A DNA stretch of 63,938 nt from Slackia sp. GTDB taxonomy: Bacteria > Actinomycetota > Coriobacteriia > Coriobacteriales > Eggerthellaceae. Location: positions 1 through 63,938 of the forward strand of contig JARIED010000010.1 of the NCBI GenBank assembly GCA_029266945.1, read 5' to 3'. The translations under genes were made by a program, and so were the position numbers. Positions 6,590 to 15,422 of the stretch are shown here, piece after piece. Numbering within the stretch: position 1 is the stretch's first letter; each line of letters opens with the position of its first letter. The notes under the pieces are model-generated. The model searched no databases. It had not been told where the DNA came from and saw only the letters and a program-made list of their open reading frames with translations.

Positions 6590-9409
6590 CTACAGCAGAC
6601 CTTGTACCTCGAGCGCGGTTTGAATCACGCTTTTTGCACGTGCGCTCGCCGCTCCCGACTCGTCGGAACCGTGGACGCCTTCCTCGATCAATACGGCTAC
6701 CACGACGCGGGGGTTGTCCGCCGGCGCGAAGCCTACGAACCAGCTGTCGTTGTATTCCCTATTGGTCTCGGCGGTGCCCGTCTTGCCCGCCACGTCGACT
6801 CCCTTGATCGACGCGTCGCGGCCGGTGCCGTTCTGTACGACGCCGAGCATCATGTCGGTGATGCTTTCGGCGGTCTGCTTGCTCATAACGGTGCCGCAGG
6901 CCTTCGGCGAGGCGGTGAAGCTTCGCTCGCCCTTGGCGTTGTAGATGCCCTCCACGAAATGCGGGGTTTCCAGCACGCCGTCGTTGGCGATGGCCGATGC
7001 CACCATGGCCATCTGCATGACGGTGGCCTGCGGGCCCGCGGGGCTTTCATGCTGGCCGACAGGCTGGCCGCACGCCGCCCATGCCGTTTCCCATGTGGTC
7101 ATTTCCGCAGGGTCCGGCATCAGGCTGGTGTAGAGCGGCAGGTCGAGGCCTTCGACCGTCTGGTTGAAACCGAACTTGTCGGCCGTTTCGACCAGCAGCT
7201 CGGCGCCGACCTTATCGGCCCCGAGCGCGCCGAACGCGGTGTTGGAAGAGACTTCCGTGGCGCGCTTGAGCGTGATGGCGCCGTATCCCACGTCGTTGGC
7301 GTTGGTCACCTTCGCGTTGCCGATTTCGGCGAGCGCGGGCGCTTCGACCTGCGTGTTCTCGGTGGCCAGGCCATTTTCGATCAACGCGGCCAGCGTGACG
7401 AGCTTGAACGTGGAGCCAGGGGCGTACAGCGCGTTGGTCGCGCGGTTGATGAGCGCGCCGCCCGACGGGTCGTTGCCGGCGGCCGCGTTTTCGAGCAGCG
7501 CGTCGACGTCGGCGTTGGAGTAGGTAGGCGAGCTGGCGCTTGCGAGCACCGCGCCCGTTTCGGGGTCGATTGCCACCACGGCTCCCTTGTAGCCCTCGAG
7601 CACCTGTTCGGCCGTGCGTTGGATCTTGGAGTTCAGCGTGAGCGTCACGTCGTTGCCGGGCGTGTTGACGCCGGCGAGGAAGCTCACCACGTCGGACCAG
7701 CTGGCGAAGTTCTCCTGGCCTTTCAGGGTGTCGTTCATGGACTGCTCGATGCCCGACAGGCCGTACTGCTCGGAGTAATAGCCCACGACGTGGCTGGCCA
7801 GGCTTCCTTGCGGATAAGTGCGCTCGTAGGTGCCGTTTTCCTGTTCGATGCTTTCGGCAAGGACCACGCCGTCGTAGGTGCTGATCGAGCCGCGCTCGGT
7901 GCGCGCTTCCTTATACAGCGTGTGGTTGTTGCCGGGATAGCTCTGATATTCGTCGGCCATGAACACCATGATATAGGTGAGGTTGGCCACGAGTGTCGCG
8001 AACAGCAGCGCGAATGCCACCATGGTTGACGTGAGGCGGCGGCCCAAGGCGACGCGGCCCAGCACGCCGGTATCGCCCGCGCCGCGCTGGGAGCCGTGGG
8101 CTCCGATGGCGCGCATGCGCATGGTGCCGTCTTTGATTTCGGAATTGATGCCAGTGCCTTCGTCGCCGCAGCGCAGCAGCAGGCCGATGCCGATGAAGCT
8201 GGCCAGAAGCGACGAGCCGCCCTGGCTGATGAAGGGCAGGGTGAGACCGGTCAGCGGGATGAGGCGCGTGACTCCGCCCACGATGATGAAGGCCTGCAGC
8301 ACGATGGTCACGGTGACGCCGACGGCCACGAACGAGCTTACGTCGCTTTTCGCGCGCGCGGCCGTGACGAAGCCGCGGATGGCGAGGCACAGGAACAGCA
8401 GCAGCACGCCCGCGCCGCCGAGCAGGCCGGTTTCTTCGGCGATGTCGGCGAAGATGAAGTCGGATTCGACGACCGGGATGTTTTCGGCCAGGCCGTTGCC
8501 CGCGCCCACGCCGAGCATGCCGCCGTCGGCCAGCGAATAGATCGACTGGCAAAGCTGGTAGCCGGTGTTCATGGCGTCGGAGAACGGGTCGAGCCAGGTG
8601 TTCACGCGGATCTGGATGTGGCCGAAGGCGGCGTACAGGATGATGCAGCCAAGAGCAGCCAGGCCGAATCCGACGATGAGGAACATCTTCTTACCGCTGG
8701 CCACGTAGAGCATGGTCAGGAACAGCACGAAGCAGACCAGCGCGCTGCCGAGGTCTTTCTCGAACACGGCGATGGCGAAGGAGATGCCCCACATGATGAG
8801 CAGCGGGCCGATCGTCGCGACGTCGGGGAGGTAGAACCTGCCCACGCGCACGGTGAACACCGAGAGCATCTCGCGGTTCTGGGCCAGATACGACGCCAGG
8901 AAGATGACGATGCAGACCTTCGCGATTTCGCCCGGCTGGAAGCTGAACGAGCCGATCTTGATCCAAATGCGGCTGCCCAGCACCTCTTGGCCGATGCCGG
9001 GAAGCATGGGCATGAGCAGCAGCACGATGCCCACGATCATGAAGGTGTATTTGTATTGGGCCAGCTTATCGAGGTTTCTTACCACGGCCAGCACGACCAC
9101 CATGAGGGCTATTCCGAGGAAAAGCCACATGACCTGGCGCATTGCCAGGTCGGGAGCGAGCCGTGTGACGAACGCGATGCCGATGCCCGATAGGGCGAAC
9201 ACCACCGGCAGGATGGCCGGGTCGGCGTTTTTCGCCAGGATCCTCACGCCGATATGGGCGACGACGAAGGCGCCGAACAGGCCCACGGGAACGGCGAGCG
9301 TCTCGAGGGTCAGCTGGGTGCCCTCGTTGACGAGGACCATGGAGAACAGCAGCACCACGAACGGGGCTGCCAGGCAGAGCAGCAAAAGCTCGGTATTGCG
9401 GCGCGTCAT
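6590..9409 (-). CDS. RodA–PbpA fusion: SEDS glycosyltransferase plus class B PBP
   Basis: One 939-aa reading frame joins two normally separate partners. Residues 1-425 are a SEDS polymerase (ten helices; WIKIGSFSFQPGEIAK, FEKDLGSALV and PFISQGGSSLLASFIG motifs). Residues 455-939 are a class B penicillin-binding protein with its own helix, the RGSISTYDG pedestal opening, active-site serine in APGSTFKLV (near 666), SSNTAFG (near 724) and KTGTAE (near 872). In mycobacteria rodA and pbpA are adjacent separate genes in the same place, so this is a genuine fusion. Both joined ends are cytoplasmic, which makes it topologically sound. ATG 9409 overlaps the phosphatase stop (ATGA). Activity is inferred. 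Confidence 0.95.
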   Translation of the reverse strand: MTRRNTELLLLCLAAPFVVLLFSMVLVNEGTQLTLETLAVPVGLFGAFVVAHIGVRILAKNADPAILPVVFALSGIGIAFVTRLAPDLAMRQVMWLFLGIALMVVVLAVVRNLDKLAQYKYTFMIVGIVLLLMPMLPGIGQEVLGSRIWIKIGSFSFQPGEIAKVCIVIFLASYLAQNREMLSVFTVRVGRFYLPDVATIGPLLIMWGISFAIAVFEKDLGSALVCFVLFLTMLYVASGKKMFLIVGFGLAALGCIILYAAFGHIQIRVNTWLDPFSDAMNTGYQLCQSIYSLADGGMLGVGAGNGLAENIPVVESDFIFADIAEETGLLGGAGVLLLFLCLAIRGFVTAARAKSDVSSFVAVGVTVTIVLQAFIIVGGVTRLIPLTGLTLPFISQGGSSLLASFIGIGLLLRCGDEGTGINSEIKDGTMRMRAIGAHGSQRGAGDTGVLGRVALGRRLTSTMVAFALLFATLVANLTYIMVFMADEYQSYPGNNHTLYKEARTERGSISTYDGVVLAESIEQENGTYERTYPQGSLASHVVGYYSEQYGLSGIEQSMNDTLKGQENFASWSDVVSFLAGVNTPGNDVTLTLNSKIQRTAEQVLEGYKGAVVAIDPETGAVLASASSPTYSNADVDALLENAAAGNDPSGGALINRATNALYAPGSTFKLVTLAALIENGLATENTQVEAPALAEIGNAKVTNANDVGYGAITLKRATEVSSNTAFGALGADKVGAELLVETADKFGFNQTVEGLDLPLYTSLMPDPAEMTTWETAWAACGQPVGQHESPAGPQATVMQMAMVASAIANDGVLETPHFVEGIYNAKGERSFTASPKACGTVMSKQTAESITDMMLGVVQNGTGRDASIKGVDVAGKTGTAETNREYNDSWFVGFAPADNPRVVVAVLIEEGVHGSDESGAASARAKSVIQTALEVQGLL

Positions 9410-10650
9410 GCGGCATCACCTGCCTCGGCGTCGGAATCGGCGTCGCCGTCGCGTTCGTCGGCGTGCGCGGAGCGCTCCTTCGAAGCGTCGGACGAATCCT
9501 TCTTGCCGTCCGTGAGCTTCTCGCTCGCGGGGGCCGTGTCTTTCTTGTATTCCTCGATCTGGTCTTTCCAGGTTTCGACGAGGGCGTCGGCATCTTCGAC
9601 GGAATCGACGCGGATGCCTTCGGCGAGCCTGTCGCGCACGTTGGCGGGCAGGCCTTCCAGGTCGTCGGCGGAAAGTCCCGTATCGTGGTCGAAGCGCGAG
9701 AACGTAAGCCCCGCGACTTCGCCCGGCATGCCGCGATAGACCGCGACGGTGCCGTTGTTTTCCGCGAGGAACGCGGCGTGGTCGAGGTAGGCCGCCGATC
9801 CTGCGATGCCGCCTGCCAGCACGAGCACGAAGGCGATGGCGGCCAGGATGGCTCCCAGGCGGCCCTTGCGCGCCTGCTTCTTGATGATGGCTTCGGCGTT
9901 GGAGGGCACGTCCACCACGACGGCGGTCACGTTGTCGTAGCCGCCTGCGGTGATGGCCTCGTTGACCAGAGCCGCCGCGCATCGCTGCGGGTCCTTCACG
10001 CGCTCGAGGGTGCTTTCGAGCAACGAGTCGTCGACCATGCCCGACAGGCCGTCGGAGCACAGCAGCAGGCGGTCGCCGGGGGCGACGTTCATTTCGTAGA
10101 TGTCGGGCAGCGTGGAAGGGTCGCTTCCCAGGGCGCGCGTAATCACGCTGCGCTGCGGATGCACGCGGGCTTCTTCCACGGTGATTTGGCCGCTTTCGAT
10201 CAGGTCGGCCATAAGCGAGTGGTCGCGCGTGATGCGCTGCAGGCCGCCTTCGTGCAGAAGGTAGGCGCGCGAGTCGCCCACCTGGGCCACGACGAGGCGC
10301 TTGCCAGAGAGCATGGCGCAGGTCATGGTGGTTCCCATGCCCTTGCGGCCGATGCCTTCGGCCGCCGCGCGGATTACGGCGTGGTTCGCCGCCACCACGG
10401 CGCGCGCCAGGTCGTCGCCGTCGGGCGTCTCGGGCGCGTTGGCGACGAGCGTCTGGATGGCGATTTCGCTGGCCACTTCGCCTGCAGCGTGGCCGCCCAT
10501 GCCGTCGGCCACCGCGTACAGCGGCGGATTGACGGCAAGACTGTCTTCGTTATGGTCGCGCACCAGACCGACGTCGGTGCGCGAGCCGTATGAGGGCATG
10601 GCTCCTTTGGCGTGACGGCCGCGCGCGCCATTGCGCTTCGCGGCGGCCAC
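9406..10650 (-). CDS. PP2C-family Ser/Thr phosphatase (PstP type)
   Basis: Dephosphorylates the targets of the clustered kinases. The catalytic domain (residues 20-245) carries SYGSRTDVGLVRDHNEDS, VADGMGGHAAGE, VGDSRAYLL, CSDGLSGMV and GGYDNVTAVVVD, giving the aspartates of the Mn/Mg centre. One helix follows near 265-290, then an outside region and a very acidic, Asp/Glu/Ala-rich tail (about 370-414). The start codon is GTG 10650, which overlaps the fhaB TAG by one base, and the stop overlaps the next ATG, so translation is probably coupled through fhaB-phosphatase-rodA/pbpA. Confidence 0.94.
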   Translation of the reverse strand: MAAAKRNGARGRHAKGAMPSYGSRTDVGLVRDHNEDSLAVNPPLYAVADGMGGHAAGEVASEIAIQTLVANAPETPDGDDLARAVVAANHAVIRAAAEGIGRKGMGTTMTCAMLSGKRLVVAQVGDSRAYLLHEGGLQRITRDHSLMADLIESGQITVEEARVHPQRSVITRALGSDPSTLPDIYEMNVAPGDRLLLCSDGLSGMVDDSLLESTLERVKDPQRCAAALVNEAITAGGYDNVTAVVVDVPSNAEAIIKKQARKGRLGAILAAIAFVLVLAGGIAGSAAYLDHAAFLAENNGTVAVYRGMPGEVAGLTFSRFDHDTGLSADDLEGLPANVRDRLAEGIRVDSVEDADALVETWKDQIEEYKKDTAPASEKLTDGKKDSSDASKERSAHADERDGDADSDAEAGDAA

Positions 10651-11063
10651 TATTCGAACCTCACGCGAATGGCCACGTCGCCGACGTTGACCACGTCGTT
10701 GCTTTTGAGCACGGTGGGTTCGGTGATGCGGCGTCCATTGACGGCGGTTCCGTTGGTGGAGCCGAGGTCTTCGACGAACAGATTGGCGCCCATGAGGCTG
10801 AATCGCGCATGGCGGGCGGACACGTATCCTGCTCCGATGACGATGTCGGCGCCAGGTGCGCGGCCCACGATGACGGGACCGCGGACGGCCATCTTCACGC
10901 CGCGCAGCTCTTTAGGCCCGCGTTCGACCGACAGGCCCCAGCTCTTCTCTTTTTTACGCTGGCCTTTGACCAGTCCGATTCCCGTTTTCATGATCGCGAA
11001 GAGGAACAGGTACAAAAGCGCCACGAAGACAAGGCGTCCGACAAGCAGGATGACGTCTATCAC
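10650..11063 (-). CDS. fhaB: Membrane-anchored FHA-domain protein
   Basis: A 137-aa protein with one N-terminal helix (LVGRLVFVALLYLFLF) and a C-terminal forkhead-associated domain that binds phosphothreonine. The FHA core is visible: GPVIVGRAPGADIVI, SARHARF and EDLGSTNGTAVNG. Size and layout match mycobacterial FhaB/FipA, a partner of the wall kinases at the division site. Start GTG 11063 after AGGAGC. It lies between fhaA and the phosphatase in a tight minus-strand operon. Confidence 0.92.
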   Translation of the reverse strand: MIDVILLVGRLVFVALLYLFLFAIMKTGIGLVKGQRKKEKSWGLSVERGPKELRGVKMAVRGPVIVGRAPGADIVIGAGYVSARHARFSLMGANLFVEDLGSTNGTAVNGRRITEPTVLKSNDVVNVGDVAIRVRFE

Positions 11064-11072
11064 GCGAAGCTC

Positions 11073-12479
11073 CTATCGCATCGAGAACACGAACTCGGTC
11101 ATGCCGAGGGTGATGCGGTCGCCATCAGCCAGGCCGCGCCTGGTGACGGGCATTCCGTTGACGAAGGTTCCGTTGGTGGAGCCGAGGTCGGTGACCACCC
11201 AGACGCCCTGCGGCTCGAAGGCCAGCTGGGCATGCTGACGGCTGACGTTGAGGTCGTTGAGCACGATGTCGTTGCCGGTTTCGCGGCCCACGAGGATGCG
11301 ATTGGTCGCCAGGTCGTACGACTTGTTGGAATTGGCGTCGATCAGGCGTGCGCGCACGGCCGCTCCGTTGGGGACGGGGTTGGCCTGAGCGGCTCCTGCG
11401 GCGAACGCCACGGTATGGGCGGGAGCGCTGTACGCCGGAGCGCCCTGCGGCTGCGCGCCCATCGGGACGGCGCCGGGGTAGGGCTGCTGCATGGGCTGGC
11501 CCGCATAGGGCTGCGGGGCGTAGCCTGCGGCGTAGGGGTTGTATGCCTGCGGCTGCGGATTGTATCCCTGCGGGAACGCGGGGTTCGGCAGCGGCTGGCC
11601 CTCGAAGCCTTGGGGCGCGTACATGCCCGCGGCCTCGACGGCGGCTTCGGCGGCAGGCGCCGCCTGGCGCGCATGCTCGGGAAGATGCTGGGGCTGGACG
11701 GCGTTTTCGGGCACGTCGGCTTCTTCGCTTTCGCCCTGCGGGGCCTTGTCGCGGTAGTCTTCGAAGTTCTTGCTGTCGAAGGTGTACTCGCCGTAGTCGA
11801 TCGAGTAGTCGATTTCGTTTTCGGGAACGTAGGGCAGCGGCGGCTTGGCGGCAGGCTTTTCCTGCACGTCGGGGAAGGCGCCCGCGTTGGGGGCGCCGAA
11901 GATCTGCTGGCCGTAGTCGCCCTGGGCGGCCGCGCCGTATGCGTTGTCGGGCATCGGGGGCTGCGGGCGGTGTTGCGGGGCCTGCTGAGGCTGCTGCGCG
12001 CGTGCCATGGCGGGGTCGTTGTATGCGGCCGCCTGGGGAGCAGGCGCGCCGACGGCGCCGCCCATACCGTAGCGCTGCATTTCCTCGGCGCGCAGCTGCG
12101 CGACGATCGGGGCGCTGACGACTTCGGCGATGACGTCGAATTTTCCGTGCTTGAGGCCGTCGTCGACGATGAAACGCACGAGCGGGTGGCCGTCCATGGA
12201 CAGGCCTTCGCCCGCGGCGCTCGAGGCGAGGCGGGTCTCGCACTCGCCGGCCAGCGTGGGATAGAATCCGAACAGGCGCTGGTCGTCGTCAGGATTGACG
12301 AGGACGGTGTACAGCGTGGGGGCGAATTGCTTGCCTGCGCTGACCACCTTTTCACGGCGCATCTGCTTTTCGGCTTTTTTCATAATCTGAACGGGGGAAA
12401 TGGGCGATTTCTGCATCTTGCCGGCGCCACCCTCGAAGGTGTCCTCCATCTTGCCCTCGAACTTAGAGAAAAATCCCAT
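11073..12479 (-). CDS. fhaA: FhaA: DUF3662 plus FHA-domain protein
   Basis: Cytosolic adaptor of cell-wall kinase signalling. Residues 1-125 form the DUF3662 domain (MGFFSKFEGKMEDTFEGG opening, then KAEKQMRREK and TLYTVLVNPDDD). The middle, about 130-360, is low complexity, rich in Pro, Gln, Ala, Tyr and Gly. The last 90 residues are an FHA domain (ILVGRETGNDIVL, VSRQHAQL, DLGSTNGTFVNG). Start taken at ATG 12479 because homologues begin there; a longer frame runs to 12521 but crosses the promoter. First gene of the minus-strand operon, divergent from the second kinase gene. Confidence 0.93.
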   Translation of the reverse strand: MGFFSKFEGKMEDTFEGGAGKMQKSPISPVQIMKKAEKQMRREKVVSAGKQFAPTLYTVLVNPDDDQRLFGFYPTLAGECETRLASSAAGEGLSMDGHPLVRFIVDDGLKHGKFDVIAEVVSAPIVAQLRAEEMQRYGMGGAVGAPAPQAAAYNDPAMARAQQPQQAPQHRPQPPMPDNAYGAAAQGDYGQQIFGAPNAGAFPDVQEKPAAKPPLPYVPENEIDYSIDYGEYTFDSKNFEDYRDKAPQGESEEADVPENAVQPQHLPEHARQAAPAAEAAVEAAGMYAPQGFEGQPLPNPAFPQGYNPQPQAYNPYAAGYAPQPYAGQPMQQPYPGAVPMGAQPQGAPAYSAPAHTVAFAAGAAQANPVPNGAAVRARLIDANSNKSYDLATNRILVGRETGNDIVLNDLNVSRQHAQLAFEPQGVWVVTDLGSTNGTFVNGMPVTRRGLADGDRITLGMTEFVFSMR

Positions 12480-12523
12480 GGTCGACTCAAGCCTTTCTGC
12501 GTTTACGATCCCTGAGCTCAAGG

Positions 12524-12533
12524 TATATATAAT
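12524..12533. promoter_or_regulatory. Bidirectional AT-rich promoter, fhaA / kinase
   Basis: A ten-base TA-rich run in the 86-bp divergent gap. Plus strand: TATAAT at 12528-12533, 32 nt before the kinase GTG. Minus strand: TATATA in the same bases, about 45 nt before the fhaA ATG. -35 elements are not clear. Shared bases imply that the two directions compete. Confidence 0.5.
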
Positions 12534-12565
12534 AAGCTTTCCGCGCGAATGAAAGGCTTGGTGGC

Positions 12566-14470
12566 GTGCAAAATCTTATCTTGAACAGATATCGTCCGCT
12601 CGACGTGGCGGGCAAGGGCGGCTACGGCACCGTGCGGGTCGCGTGGGACACGCGCATCCAGCGCCGCGTCGCCATCAAGTGCCTGCGCCTGGACACCTAC
12701 GGCACGGCCGCATCGCCTTCGACTCCGCGCGATATCCCCGGTCTCGAAGAGGCGCGCACGGCCGCCATGCTGTCCGATTCCCACATCGTCGGCGTCTTCG
12801 ATTTCGAAATCGAAGGCCCGATGGCCTACTTGATCATGGAATACATGGACGGCATCACGCTGACCGAGCTTATGCGCATGGCGAACGGGCCTTTGCCGCT
12901 CGATATCCTGACCTGCGTTTTCGAGTCGGTCGCCCACGCGATCGAGGTGGCGCACGACAATCAGGTGCTGCACCTGGACATCAAGCCCGACAACGTGCTG
13001 ATCGATCGCCAGGGCCAGGTGAAGGTGGCCGATTTCGGCCTGGCGCAGCTTTCTCACGAGGCGGGTTTCGGCAAGGCCGCGGGCGGCACCATCGGATATA
13101 TGCCGCTCGAGCAGATGCGCCTCGAGGCCCCCGACGTGCGCACCGACGAATGGGCGCTTGCGGCCCTCACCTATCAGATGCTCACGGGCGACAACCCGTT
13201 TCTCGCGCACGACCTGGACGGCGCCGCGCGCGCCATCGAAGAGGCCGAGATCGTCATCCCTTCGCTTGCTCGCGGCGACGTGGGCGAAGAGGTGGACGAG
13301 GCCGTGTTCGGCGCGCTGGCGATCGACCGCGAAGACCGCTTCGCCTCGGTCACGCTGTTCGCCGAAGCGATGATGCCGCACCTGGGCGACGCCCGCCGCG
13401 GTGCCCGACAGCTGGCGGCGGTGGTGGGCGACGCCTGCGCCGACGAGGAGGAAGAGGCCGAAGAGCCCGTCGAGGCGGCGCAGCCCGTTGCGCGCGTGCG
13501 CCGCGGGCTTGCCGAGCGCTTGCGTGGCGGCGTTGGCGAGGCGGTCGGCGGCGTCTGGTCGGCGCTCGTCTGCGGCGCGTCGACCTACGCCGGCCTGTCG
13601 CAGGTCGATATGACGTCGCTGTTCGCCGGCTCTGCGGACGTCGGCGTGTGGGTCATGGCCATCGCCGTCGGCGTGGTCGGCGCGGCGTTTCCCCGCGTCG
13701 GAGCGGCTCTTTCGCTCATCGCGTTGACGGCGGGCATGGCGGCGAGCGGCGCGTATATCGCGGCCGCCTTGTTCGCGGCCGCGGCTGCGGCCTGGTTCGC
13801 GGCATGCGGGCGCTTGAGCAAAACGGCCGCGATCGCGGGGTCCTCGGTCGCCGCGCTTTCCTTGGCGGGTGCTCTTTCCGTGCTTCCTCTGATCGCGGGG
13901 CTGTGCCTGCGCGTGCGCGACGCGCTCGCCACGACGCTTTTCGGCATCGCGTCGGCCTTCGCGCTGACGTATTGCGGCATGGGTGCGTTCACGGGCGGCG
14001 GCCTGTTCGTCGGCGGCGCGTTCGCGGGAGGATCGCTGCAGGCGGTGGTCGGGCAGCTGCTCGACCCGTCGGTGTGGGCCATTGCGCTTTCCTGGCTGGC
14101 CGCAGCGGCCGCGGGCGCTTTGCTCTGCTCGCGCGGCGGCAGGCTCTCGGCGGCCGCCGGTATGGCCGTTTCGACGGGAGTCTTGATATTCGGCCTGATG
14201 GCGCGTGCGTTTCTTGAGAGCGGCCTGGTTTCGTGGATGCCCGACCCTTCGGACATCGCGGTCGCGGCGGTCGCAAGCGTCGTCGCGGTGGCGCTTGCCG
14301 CCTGGCTCGGCGCTCCCGCGCGTTCCGACGCTCGTCCGCGCCGTTCGGCCGCCCGCCGCGCGCACCCGGCGTTCTACGGATATGAGGGCGATTCCCGCGC
14401 GTTCGACGCCGCGCCCGATTCGACGGACGTCATGGAGCCGATGTATGACGACGATCGGCGTTTTCGGTAG
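12566..14470 (+). CDS. Non-RD Ser/Thr kinase with polytopic membrane domain
   Basis: Protein kinase domain at residues 1-275: AGKGGYGTVRVA glycine loop, Lys in VAIKCL, catalytic loop HLDIKPDN near 135, then DFG and a PLEQ in place of the usual SPEQ. The residue before the catalytic Asp is Leu rather than Arg, so this is a non-RD kinase that should not need activation-loop phosphorylation. After an acidic linker, residues 335-600 form about eight or nine hydrophobic helices; there are no PASTA repeats. Start GTG 12566, 9 nt after GAAAGG. Divergent from fhaA and followed by the rhomboid gene. What the membrane part senses is unknown. Confidence 0.88.
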   Translation: MQNLILNRYRPLDVAGKGGYGTVRVAWDTRIQRRVAIKCLRLDTYGTAASPSTPRDIPGLEEARTAAMLSDSHIVGVFDFEIEGPMAYLIMEYMDGITLTELMRMANGPLPLDILTCVFESVAHAIEVAHDNQVLHLDIKPDNVLIDRQGQVKVADFGLAQLSHEAGFGKAAGGTIGYMPLEQMRLEAPDVRTDEWALAALTYQMLTGDNPFLAHDLDGAARAIEEAEIVIPSLARGDVGEEVDEAVFGALAIDREDRFASVTLFAEAMMPHLGDARRGARQLAAVVGDACADEEEEAEEPVEAAQPVARVRRGLAERLRGGVGEAVGGVWSALVCGASTYAGLSQVDMTSLFAGSADVGVWVMAIAVGVVGAAFPRVGAALSLIALTAGMAASGAYIAAALFAAAAAAWFAACGRLSKTAAIAGSSVAALSLAGALSVLPLIAGLCLRVRDALATTLFGIASAFALTYCGMGAFTGGGLFVGGAFAGGSLQAVVGQLLDPSVWAIALSWLAAAAAGALLCSRGGRLSAAAGMAVSTGVLIFGLMARAFLESGLVSWMPDPSDIAVAAVASVVAVALAAWLGAPARSDARPRRSAARRAHPAFYGYEGDSRAFDAAPDSTDVMEPMYDDDRRFR

Positions 14471-14560
14471 TTTTTCGGGCGTGCGCCCCATTTCGTGCGA
14501 GGATGGGGTCGATACGCACCCGGCCGGCGCACTTGGCCCTTTTCTTGAAAGGATGGACGC

Positions 14561-15352
14561 GTGGTTGACGAAAATCCCCAGGTCGAAGGCGGCGCAGAGT
14601 CGCGTCGCGTCATAGATGACGCCGAGTTCAAGCGTATGATGAAGGCGTCCAAGGGCTCGTTTTTCCAGCGCAACGCATACCAGGCGGTAACGCTTCTGCT
14701 GATCGCGATCAACGTGGCGGTCTATGCCGTCGAAACGTTCTCGTCGGGCCTGCATTTCGACATCTCGTCGCGCGTGCTGGTGGACATGGGCGCCATGTAT
14801 CCGCCGCTCATCCAGTCGGCGGGCGACCTATATCGCTTCATCACGCCGATGTTCCTGCATCTCGATCTAATGCATCTGGCCTTCAACATGGTGGCGCTTT
14901 ATAGCGTCGGCGCCCTGCTCGAGCAGGTGCTCGGCAAGGCCAACTTCATCGCGCTGTATTTCATCGGCGGCATCACCGGTAACGTGGTCTCGTATTTGGC
15001 GGGCATCTACCTGGAAGGCGGCATGGCCATTTCGGCGGGCGCGTCGACTAGCGTATTCGGCCTGTTCGTGGCGACGGCGCTTCTGGGCGTGCTGCATCGC
15101 GAGGGCAGGGCGTTTTTCGCGGAATACAGCAAGGGCATGTGGGGCGTGATCGCGGCGAACGCGGCGTACTCGTTCCTCGTGCCCGGCATCTCGATCAGCG
15201 GCCATCTGGGCGGCGCGCTCGGCGGCGCGATCGCGATGTTCATGCTTCCCGAATACGGCCTGAAGGTCCCCAATCCGGTGCGCGTCGTGGTGGCGATCGC
15301 CTGGGTCGCGTTCTTGGGATGGGTGTTGGCGAGCCAAGGCCTTATCGGTTAG
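14561..15352 (+). CDS. Rhomboid-family intramembrane serine protease
   Basis: A 263-aa membrane protein with six or seven helices. The catalytic dyad is present: Ser162 in SAGASTSVFG (GAST in place of the commoner GASG) and His215 in SISGHLGGALGG. The helix-1/2 motif is also there (FRFITPMFLH-type, then HLAFNMVALYSVG). It cleaves membrane proteins within or next to their helices; the substrate is unknown, though the neighbouring kinase is a candidate. Start GTG 14561, 7 nt after GAAAGGA. A 90-bp gap separates it from the kinase gene; the pair may be co-transcribed. Confidence 0.92.
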   Translation: MVDENPQVEGGAESRRVIDDAEFKRMMKASKGSFFQRNAYQAVTLLLIAINVAVYAVETFSSGLHFDISSRVLVDMGAMYPPLIQSAGDLYRFITPMFLHLDLMHLAFNMVALYSVGALLEQVLGKANFIALYFIGGITGNVVSYLAGIYLEGGMAISAGASTSVFGLFVATALLGVLHREGRAFFAEYSKGMWGVIAANAAYSFLVPGISISGHLGGALGGAIAMFMLPEYGLKVPNPVRVVVAIAWVAFLGWVLASQGLIG

Positions 15353-15378
15353 GCGCGCATCGTCTCGTCTGCATGAAG

Positions 15379-15408
15379 AAGGGCGCCCGGCTTCGGTCGG
15401 GCGCCCTT
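15379..15408. terminator. Bidirectional terminator
   Basis: Perfect 11-bp arms (AAGGGCGCCCG / CGGGCGCCCTT), 8-nt loop, between convergent rhomboid and aldo/keto reductase genes. It serves both directions. Confidence 0.8.
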
Positions 15409-15422
15409 CGTGCGTCCATGCG

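Noticed and set aside
5126..8029. Long open frame of 967 codons opposite pknB and rodA-pbpA (also about 1100 codons at 19378-22677 and 1159 at 26393-29872, both minus strand)
   Set aside because: They are shadows of strongly G/C-biased codons in real genes on the other strand. Their products are rich in Arg, His, Ala and Asp, show no motif, and run across several gene boundaries.
12480..12521. Longer FhaA from a start at 12521
   Set aside because: It would place the AT-rich promoter bases in the coding region, and homologues begin with MGFFSKFE.
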